Source: an uncultured Clostridia bacterium (GTDB taxonomy: Bacteria > Bacillota > Clostridia > TANB77 > CAG-508). Taken from it: a stretch of DNA of 64,000 bases. Numbering within the stretch: the stretch's first letter is position 1; every line of letters starts with the position of its first letter. Both the position numbers and the translations under genes were made by a program. The notes under the pieces are model-generated. The model saw only the letters and a list, made by a program, of their open reading frames with translations. It was not told the origin of the DNA and did no database searches. The stretch spans positions 73,771 through 137,770 of the forward strand of contig CAKPKP010000003.1 of NCBI GenBank assembly GCA_934167495.1, given 5' to 3'. Positions 51,701-63,700 of the stretch are shown here, piece by piece.

Positions 51701-54700
51701 TGTGGTGCATATTTTTGATCCTCGCCTATAACTCTAACTAAAATTACATTTTCTTTTCCTGTATCATTTTCTATTGCTTTAACCCATGTTGTTCCTACTT
51801 TTGCACCTGTTATTAATCCTTTTTGAGTAACAGTTGCAATTTCTTTATTTACAGATTCATAATTAAATTCTGTAGTAGTTTCATCTTCTTTAAATACATT
51901 AAATGTATATCTTGGTGTTATTTCTAGTTGTTCTGTTCCATTTACTTTAATAGTTGTCTCAGATTTATTTATATATGATGAATCATTTGAAATTTTTAAT
52001 GGAATTCTACTATTTGTTTTTGTTTTAACATCTTGTAGTCCATGATAGTAATCTCCAAATCCATAAACTTCTCCATCATACTTAATTGCAACATTATATG
52101 TATTTCCACAAGATATACTCATCATATCTTTAACTGCTGTGATTTCTGTAAATTTAGATTTACTCTCATCTGTTCCTATTCCTAATTCTCCACAGCTATT
52201 ATTTCCTGTTGAATATAATTTTCTATCTGCACCTAATACTATAGTTTGGTTTTTACCTGCTGATATTTTCATTATATTTGAAAGTTCTGAAACCTTAGTA
52301 GGCACTGTTTGATTTTTATCATTTCCTTTTCCTAATTGACCATTTAAATTATATCCAAATGTATAAACTTCTCCATCTGTTGTTAATAATACACTGTGAT
52401 TTCCACCAGCTGAAATTTGTCCAATTAAATTACTTAAAATAATTTCTTCAAAAGTATTTGATTTTCCAGCCTCTTTAGCAGTTTGACCATAAGTATTTAA
52501 GCCTGTTGATAATACTTTACCACTATTTGTTAACAATAATGAGTGGTTAGTTCCAAGTGATATATCTATTATTTGATTGATATATGGTAATAATGTTGGA
52601 GTTTTTACATTCTCATAAGTTCTAGATCCTAACTCTCCATTAACATTATACCCCCATACATATACATATCCTTGTTCATTTAAAGCCATACTTTGATTAT
52701 TGTTTGCAGCTATTTTCTTAATATTAGATAATCCTATTTGTTTTGGTCTTGATGTTGTTGATATTCCTAATGCATAATTTGTATTAGAACCCCAACCCCA
52801 AACATTACCATCAATATCTAATGCTAAATTGTGTGTTCTTCCTACTGCTATTTGTTTAATTATTGTTCCTTCTGGGAACTCTACTCTTACAGGTATATCT
52901 GATGATTTAGTTGTTCCATTACCTAATTGATATGATGAATTTACACCATAGCTCCATACAGTTCCATCAGCTTTTAATATTACTGTATGAGAATCATTTG
53001 TTAAAGCCATTGGTTCTATTTCTACACCATCTGGTAATACTGCAACTTGTACTATATTAGAATAATTTGTTCCAACTTTATTTACTACTATTGATGTATA
53101 ACCAGCTTTTTTACCTGTAACTGTTCCATCTGCCATAACTGTTGCTATTGCAGAGTTTCCAGTTTTAAATGACATTGTAGAATTATCTTTAACTTCTTTT
53201 AACACATTAAATGTATTATTGCTTACATTTAATTTATATTGTTCTTCTTCATGTAATGTTATATTATTTGTGTCTAAACGAATTTCATCTCTACCTACTA
53301 GTACTGGACTTGTAGCTGTATTATAAAGTTTATTTCCTATTACACCTGTGCTTCCATTACCCCAAGCATATACAAATCCTTCTGTATCTATGTAAGCACC
53401 ATTATTAATACCTGCTTCTACAAATAATGCAGATTTAATTTTATCATTCTTCTTTGGAAATACTTGATTTGTTTGTTGCATTGTTGCTAATTTATAATTT
53501 TCGTTAGAACCCCATACATAACTATCTCCATCTTTTGTAATTGCCATAGAGAATTTATTTCCTGCTGACAATTCTTTTATATTAGTTAAACTTGCTGTTC
53601 CATCTGTATTAGTAATTGCTACTACATCAGATGAAGCTTTTGTAGTTCCTATTCCTAATTGTCCTGCATCATTACTTCCTGTTGCATAACCTTTTCCATC
53701 CTTACTTAAGAATAATGCATAATTTCTTCCTTCTGATACTCTTAAGATATTTTCTACTTCAAGTTCAACCATGTCATCAATTTTAATTACTTTTCCATCT
53801 TCTGTTACAGCATATCTTGAAGATATATCTATAACATTACTTAATTTATTCAATTTTTTAGCAGAACTTCCATATCTGTATCCCCATATCCAAACGTTTC
53901 CGTCTGCATCAAGAGCTACTGTTCTTGTATTCTCTGAATCTCCTCCTGCAACTTTAACAATATTTTCTAAAACTGTTCCATCTTGTTTTAATACTTGAAC
54001 AGGTTTATTTCTATCTGAGCTTGTCTTATCTCCTAATTGTCCATTTGAATTATTTCCAAAAGTCCATACTGTTCCATCATTTTTTACACATGTTGTATTG
54101 TAATATCCTAATGCTATATCCATAACATTTTCTAAAGATGTTACTTGAACTGGTGTTGCTTGTGGGATATTATCTTCTGTTCCAAGTTGTCCATAAGTAT
54201 TATCTCCCCATGCCCATACTGTTCCATCTGCTTTTAATGCTACTGCATGTGTATCTGAAACTTCAACTTCTGGAACTGCAATTCTATTTTCAGGAACTAC
54301 ATTTACAAATACAGTTGCTTTTTTGTTTGTAATAGTATGTGTTGCTATTATTTCAGCTTTTCCTATTTGTTTTCCTACTATAGTTCCATTTGAACTTACT
54401 GTAACAATATCTTCATTTAATGATTCATATTTAATATTTGAATTATCTACTGTATCAACTATTAAATTGAATTTATTATCTAATGTTGCTGATAAGTTTT
54501 CAGATTTATTTAATTCTAATGTAACAACATTTGAATTTACATGTACATATGTGTCTCCTATAACTTCAAATTTATATTTTGAAGTTGTTGTACCATCACC
54601 TAATTCACCATATCCATTGTATCCTACTGTATATACAAAACCTTTTGTATCTGACATTATTGTATGATATGAATTAGAACTTATTAATTTTGCATTATTT

Positions 54701-57700
54701 ACATCTACCGCTTCTGTAGCACTATAAACTGTAGTTGTATTTCCAAGTCCAAGAGCTCCATAACCATTGTAACCACTTGAATATACTTTTCCATTAATAT
54801 CAACTAACATTACATTATCATTACCAGTTGTAATTTCTACTATATTCTCTAATTTAGTTAAAGTATTATTTATAATTGCTTTCATTTCTTTTGGAGTACT
54901 TAGTCTTGAACTATTTCCTTGAGCTAATTGTCCATAACTATTATATCCCCATGCCCAAGCAATTCCTTTAGTATCTAATGCAACATAATAATTATTTTCA
55001 GAAGCTATCTGTACTATATTTGATAATCCCATAATTCTAGTTGGATTATTACTTAAGTTCCATACTGTTCCATCTTCTGTTAATAGTATTCTACCTGTAG
55101 CATCTACAGCTTTATTATATAAATTAATTTTTGTTGGTACTTTTGAGTATCTATATCCCCATACATATACTTCACCATCTTTGCTTATTGCAATACTTGT
55201 TCCATCATATGTATATATTTTTTTAATATTTGTTAATCCTTCAATTTTTGTAGGAATATAAACATTTTCTGTTGTATTATTTCCTAAGTTTCCATATCCA
55301 TTATATCCCCATGACCATACTGAACCTTCACTATCAACTACTAAATTATAGTAATATCCAGCTGCAATATCTACTATGTCATTTAATTCTTTTTCTATTT
55401 GTGTTGTTGTAGTTATAATTTCACCATTCTCTGATTCTTCCTCTATAACTTCTGTATAACTTCCTTTTACTACTCTAGTAGGTTCTGTTACATTAATAGA
55501 ATCATTAGTTCCATTTCCACGTTGCCCATATCCATTATTGCCCCATACCCATATTGTTCCATCTTGTTTTAGAGCTAAAGAATGATAATTTCCTGCTGAT
55601 ACTTTTTCTCTTGTAGTTTTATCCTCATCAATTACGTCTACAACTACTCTTGCTTCATCTTCTCCATCTTTTGATTTTACTATTATATAAGCTCTTCCTG
55701 TAGAAACAGCTGTTACTTTTCCTGTACTAGCATCTACTGTTGCTACTTCTGGGTTTAAGCTTTCATATGTAAATCCATTATTCTCAGCTATATCATATAA
55801 TAAATTATATCCATATGCTGTTTGTGGTTTAATTTGATATGTTGGATTTGATAATTTTAATGTTACTTCTCTTTCTGCTAAAGTTATATATGGTATAGAT
55901 ATACATTCTAATTTTGATAAAGAATTTGTTGTTCCATTACCTAATTGTCCATATCCATTATATCCTATACTCCATACTGTACCATCATTTTTAGCAATCT
56001 CTGTATTATATTCTCCACCAGTTACTATCATAACATCAGTAAAATCATTTCCATCTTTATCTTTTACATAGCTTGGTATTGATTGTGTTGAAGAATTTCC
56101 ATTTGCAAGTTGATAATAATTATTTAATCCCCAAGCTAACACTTTTTCATCTGATGTAACCGCATATCCTGTATCATATCCAATACCTATAGAAGTTATA
56201 TTTTTTAATACTCCATCAGGTCCTGAAATTACTTGTGGTATTGCACCACTTACATTAGTTAATGAACTATTAGAATTTCTACCAAATCCCCATACAGTTC
56301 CATCTAATGATAAAGCTATTGTGCTATAATTTCCATTTGTTTTTATGTCTGCAACATTATCTATTATAGGATTTTTTGCAAATTTTGTTTGTGTTCCTGT
56401 ATTTCCATTACCTAATTGTCCATATCCATTATATCCAGTTACCCATAAATTATTTTGTATATCTATAGCATAACTTGAATATCCATTTGCTTCTATTTTT
56501 ACTATATTTTCTAAAGTATCTGCCTTAACTGGTAATTTTCTTGATGTAGTATCTCCAAGACCTAATTCACCATGACCATTATATCCAAATGTATATACAT
56601 TGCCTTCTTTATCTAATAGCATTGTAAATCCATTTCCAGCAGCTACTGCTACAATATTTTCAATATAACCTTCTCCATCTGGTGATTTTACTTGTACTTT
56701 TTCATAAGATGAATTTGTTGTTCCATCACCTAATTGTCCATATCCATTATATCCCCATGTCCAAGCATGACCTTCATTATCTACTGCTACACAGTGATTT
56801 GTTCCTAATGCTATTTGTACAATATTATTTATTCCTGTATATGTTGGTAATATCTTATATGATGTATTACCAGTTCCAAGTTGCCCGTTTCCATTGTATC
56901 CATAACTCCATACTTCGCCATTAGCTTTTAAAGTAACTGTTGAATATCCATTACTCTCTATTTGAGGGAATGTCACATCATCATTTCCTAAAACATATAC
57001 ATCAATACAAGCTTTATCGTTTGTTGTTTTTTCTACAACTTCTATTTGTGTTTTTCCTTTTTTAATAGATGTTATTACACCACTATTTTTAGAAACTACT
57101 GCTACATTTTCATTTTTACTTGAAAATTCAAATTCTGCATTATCAACAGAATTAAATAATAAATTAAATCCTGATTGCATTTCTACTTCTATATCTTTAT
57201 TTTGATTTATTCCTTTAATTCTTATTGGTGATTCCTCTACTTTTATATTAGCTCTACTTATGCATACAAAATTCTTTCTACTTGTAAATGATCCATCACC
57301 CATTTGACCAGAACTATTATTTCCAACAGTCCATACTTTTCCATCATTTCTTACAACAGTTGTAGTTCCATCTCCTAAAGCTATATCAAATATTTCATCA
57401 ATTACATTTTGATCTTTTCCATATGTTAATTGTCTTGCAACTAAAGCATTTTTTGTATCTCCTGTTGCTAATTGTCCATATCCATTATATCCCCATATAA
57501 CAGCTGTTCCATCTTCTTTTACAGCAACTGCATATCTATTTCCTGCTTCTATTTTCTTTACATTGCTTATGTAATCTGTTCTTCCATCTTCTTTAAGTTC
57601 TAATACTTTATCAAAAGTATTTCTTCTTGTTGTTGTATTATCACCTAAATTTCCATAGCTATTATATCCAGATGTCCATACTGTTCCATCTTTAGTTAAA

Positions 57701-60700
57701 GCTATAATAGTGTATTCTTCCATAGCGATATCTACAACATTATCTAAAGTAGTTACTATTGTAGGAACATATCTTATTGAAGTATCGTTTGTTCCTAATT
57801 GTCCATATCCATTATATCCCCATGTATATAAATTTCCTGAACCATCTATAGCTGATGAAGATTGGTATTTAGCACAAATATCAATTATTCCTTTTTGTTT
57901 AATTCTTATAGGTCTAGTTTTAGTTGAAGTATCTCCTGTTCCTAATTGTCCATTTCCATTGTATCCCCATGAATAAATTCTTCCGTCTTTTGTTAAAGCC
58001 ATTGCATGATAAGAACCTGCTGAAATTTTAATGATATTTTCTAAATTCTCTACTTTTTCAATAGCTGTGTTATCTCCGCTTCTACCTAATTGATAATCAC
58101 TGTTTATTCCAAATGAATATACATAACCATCTTTTGATAGTAATAATGTATAATTATCTCCTACTGCTATATCTATAATATTTTGAACATTTATTTGTGT
58201 TGGTTTATATCTATTGCTTGTATCACCTGTACCTAGTTGTCCATATCCATTATATCCCCATGTCCATACTGTTCCATCTGCTTTTAATGCTACTGTAAAG
58301 TTATTTCCGCTTACTACTTTTGGCATAGCTATGTCGTCTTTTCTTATAACTTCAACAGTTACAGCACCTTTTGTTGGTAATTTATTTGTTGAAACTTCAA
58401 CTTTGCTTGTTCCATAACTTCTAGCTGTTATAATTCCATTTGCTGAAACTTCAGCAATACTTGAATCATTACTACTATAAGTTAATTCTTCACCATTTAC
58501 TAAACTATATAATAAGTTAAATCCTAAATCTGTTTTAGCATCTATTTGTGCTGTAGTATTATCACTATCTAAGTTTAATATTACTCTTTCATTATCAACC
58601 ACTAATATTGAATCAGATATACATGAAGGTACTTGTGTTGATATTAAAGAATCATCACCTTTTTCTCCATTTCCATTATATCCAGAAGTATATACTAATC
58701 CCATATTATCTGCAATTGCAACTGTTTGTGATGATGTAGAAGTCGTTCCTGCCATTGCTATTATATTTTTATCTGTTTGTATCAATTCTGCTTTATTTCT
58801 TGATTTTCTATCATTTGTAAATAATTGTCCATAATTATTATATCCTACTACATACATACCAGCACTTACTATTTCAGCATCATTTTCATCTTTAGAAACT
58901 TTTGCTTTTTTAGTAAGAATAGATATATATCCTGTTGCTAATACATCTTTTATATTAGTTATTACTTTTCCAGCAGAATCTTTTGCAACTTGTGGATATT
59001 CATATCTAGTTGTATTATTTGTAAATAATTGTCCATATCCATTATATCCTGTTGATACTACTGTACCATCAGCCTTTAATATTACTGTATGAGTATTACC
59101 AGCTGAAACTTTTATTGCATCTATTAAAACTCCTGAACCTAATTCACTTAGCATTTGTTTAGGTAATGTATAATAAGTTGAAGTATTTCCTAAACCTAAC
59201 TCTCCATGACTATTATATCCTGTTCCCCAAACAGATCCATCAGCATCTAACATGATTATATTATTTGTTCCAGCATCTATTTGGATTATAGAATTTACTT
59301 TTTTCATTTTTACTGGATAATAATTTGTTGAAACTGCTGTTCCATTGCCTAATTGTCCATATCCATTATATCCCCAACCATATACTGTTCCATCTGATAA
59401 CAATGCATAACTTGTATTGCCACCTGCTGATATTGCAACTACATTTGTTAAGTAATCTCCATTTGCATTTAATTTAACTTGTGTAAATACATTTGATGAA
59501 TTTGTTGTACCATCTCCTAATTGTCCATAAGTATTATACCCTGCACTCCATACTGTTCCATCACTTTTTAACACTAATGTATGATAATCACCAGCTGCTA
59601 CATCTATTGCATATTTATCATTTTCTTTTACATTATTAGAATCAAATATATTAGTTCTTACTGGTTTTATTTGATTTGTTTCATTTTCTAGTCCTAATTG
59701 TCCATACCCATTATATCCCCATGTCCATACTTCACCATTTGCTTTTAATGAAGCAAAATGATTTGAACCTGCAACCATTTTTGGATATGTTTTTCCTTCT
59801 TCTCCTGAAACATTTACTCTTACTGCTGTATCTGCATTAGCTTCGTCATTATGTAATTTTATAAATGTTTGACCTTCACCTGTAGCTGTTACTATACCTT
59901 CTTCATTTACAGTTGCAATTTCTTCATCAATACTCTCAAAAGAACATTCTGTATCTGTTACTGATTCATATAATAAGTTAAATCCTAATCTTGTACTATA
60001 TGTTATTTTAGTTCCTGTATCACCAATATTTTTATAATTAATAATCATTGGTTCTGTTTTTATTTTTCCTTTTGTAATGCAAACTGGAACTGTAGTTCTT
60101 TCTGTTGTTCCATTTCCAAGTTGACCTTGTGAATTATATCCAACTGTATATACATTTCCTTCTTTATCTGCTATTAAACCTGATTGACTTCCACTATTAG
60201 ATGTTGCTGAAACTACTAATATTTCTTTATCTTGTTGTACTTCTGTCATGTATGAATATAATGTAGTATTTTCAGTAAATAGTGAACCATATGAATTTCT
60301 ACCAGCTACATACATTCCATTTGCATTTCCATCTGAATCATTTTTTCTTGTAATATATGTTGCGTCTTCAGATGCATATATATGTTTAGCATCTGTAATA
60401 TATTTTCCATTACTTGTTCTAGCTTTAACAAGTGTAGCTCTTCTTGTTGTAGTACCATCACCTAATTGACCATATCCATTGTATCCAGCTGTCCATACTG
60501 AATTATCTTCTTTCATAATAACAATATGATCATTTCCTGCTGCTATTTCTTTTGCATTTTCTAATTCTTTTCCATTTTCATCTTGCATTTGAACTGGAAC
60601 ATAATATGTTGTTGTATTACCTATTCCAAAGTTTCCATTATTTTTTCCAACAGACCATACACTTCCACCTGCATCTAACATTGCTAAATAATATTCACCT

Positions 60701-63700
60701 GCATCTATTTGCATAATATTAGATACATTTTTAACTTTTACAGGAAAACTAGAATTATTTGAAGTATTATTTCCAAGTTGTCCATTATTATTATATCCCC
60801 ATGCATACACTGTTCCATCTGCTGATAATGCATAACTTGTATAACTTCCTGCTGTTATTGCAATTATATTATTTAAATATTCTCCATTATCATTTAATTT
60901 TACTTGAGCAAATTTATTTGAATTAGTAGTTGTTCCATCTCCTAATTGTCCATAAGTATTATATCCTGATGTCCATACTGTTCCATCTTCTCTTAAAATT
61001 AATGTGTGTTGTAAACCAGCTGCTACATCTACTGCATCATTTATTTCTTCAGAATCACCATTATCTTTTAAAATAGATACTTTAGTAGGCTCTTCTGCAT
61101 TTATATTATCATTTAATCCAAGCTGTCCATAATTATTATATCCCCATGTATAAACTGATTTATCTGCTTTTAATGCTACAAAATGATATTGACCAGCCTC
61201 TACTTTTGGTTCTACTTCATTTCTTTGACCTTTTACATTTACTCTAGTTGTTCCCCAAACATCATATTCTTCATTATGTACTTTTATAAATGCACTGCCT
61301 AGTCCAGTTGCAGTTACTATTCCATCATCTGAAACTGTTGCAATTTCTTCATCAGTAGTTTTAAAAGTATAATTTGAATTTTCTAAATCTTCTCTTAATA
61401 AATTAAAAAATAATGTTGTTTTTGCTGTTATTGTTTCTGTATTTTCACCAATATTATTATAATTTATAATGTTTGGTGTTAAATTTACTTTTCCTGTACT
61501 TATGCATACTTCTTTATTTTGATTTCCTCTTACTTCTTTTCCAATTGATGAATATGAATTATATCCAATTGTATAAACATTTCCATCTTTTGTAGCATAC
61601 AATCCTGTTTGGTTAGTTCCATTATTTGTTCCTGATACTAATAATATATCTTCATTATTTTTAGTTTGAATAAATGTTTTATATTGAGTATTGTTTCCTG
61701 TAAATAAGTGATTATAATTATTTAAACCTGCAACATACATTCCTTGACCGTTTCCATCTTCGTTAACTTTTCTTGTTATATAAGAAGAATATCCTATTGC
61801 ATAAATATGTTTAGCATCATTTATACTACTTATCTTATTAATTGTTGTTGTATAATTTGTATTTCCTATTCCTAATTCTCCATATGAGTTATATCCTACT
61901 GTATACACTGTATTATCTTCTTTTAATATCATCGTATGATCTTTACTAGTTGATATCTCTTTTACACCATATAAAATTTTTCCATCTGTACCTAGCATTT
62001 GAACAGGTATACTATAATTAGATGTGTTATTTACTCCAAATTGTCCATAGTTATTATATCCAACAGACCACACAGATCCATCAGAAGATAACATTACTAA
62101 ATATTCAACTGAAGCATCAATTTGAATAATATTTGTAGCTTTTTGAACTCTTACTGGATAATTTGAATTACTAGTTGAATTGTTTCCAAGTTGTCCATAT
62201 CTATTATATCCCCATGCATATACTATTCCATTTGAAGATAAAGCATATGAAGAATTTGAGTTTGCAGATATTGCTATAATATCTTTTAAATCTTCTCCTG
62301 CATCATTTATTTTTACTTTTTGGAATATATTTGAATTTGTTGTATCTCCTGTTCCTAACTGACCATAATTATTATATCCAGAAGTCCATACTGTTCCATC
62401 TTCTCTTAATACTAATGTATGATTTGCTCCTGTTGCTACATCTACTATGTCATTCATTTCTGTTTCTATTTCAGTACCATCTTCTAATATCTTTATTTCT
62501 TTTATTATAGTTGGTTCTACTTTATTTGCATTATCTTTTGTTCCTAATTGTCCATAATTATTATATCCCCAGCTATATGCTTTTCCATTAGATTTTAATC
62601 CTATAAAATGATAATCTCCACCTTCTACTTTAGCTGAAACTTTATTACCTTCACCATTAACATTAACTTTTACTGCTGCATATAAATCTCTTTCTTGATT
62701 ATATAGTTTTATTAATGTGCTACCCATTCCCACTGCTGTTACTACTCCATCTTCTGAAACTGTAGCAACACTTGTATCTAAAGATTTATATGTACAATCA
62801 CTTACTGGAACTTCATCTTTTAATAAGTTAAATCCTAAACCAAATGCATAATTAATTTGCTCTGTTTGACCTTCTTTTTCAAAATTAATAATATTTTTTT
62901 CAACTGAAATTCTAAAATCACTTACACACCATGGTGTCGTTAAACTTTGAACTGTACCATTTCCTAATTGTCCATATCCATTATAGCCTTCTGTATATAC
63001 CATACCTTCTGAATCTACAAATATTCCTGCTTGTGAAGAAGCTTTTGTACCAATAGCCATAATAATATTTTGGTCCATTTGAGAAGCTGTTGCATATTTT
63101 TTATCAGAAGTATTTTCAATAAATAATTGTGTATTTGAATTATTACCTGTTACATATAATTTTCCTTCTTTATTTTCATCATCAACTATTATATATGTAG
63201 CATTATATGCACATTCTATATGTCTTGCATTTGTTACTTGTTTTGCATTCTCATTTAATACTGGTTGAATTTTAGTTTTGTAAGTAGTTGTACCATCACC
63301 TAATTGTCCATTATTATTATATCCTACTCCCCATACACTTCCATCTTCTTTTATTAGAATTGTATGACTACTTCCTGCTGATATTTCTCTTACTCCATAT
63401 AATGCATTTCCATCTGTATCTTGCATTTCTACTGGTAAATAATAATTAGCTGAGTTGTTTACACCAAATTGTCCATAATTATTATATCCTACACTTAATA
63501 CTCTTCCAGTTACATCAAGCATTGCTAGATAGCTATCTCCTGCTGATATTTGCATTATTTCTTCTGCATTTTGCACCTTTACTGGATAATATGAATTATC
63601 TGTTGTATTATTTCCAAGTTGGCCATAATAATTATATCCCCATCCATATACTTCTCCATCTTTTGTTAATGCATATGATGTATTTAATCCTGCTGATATT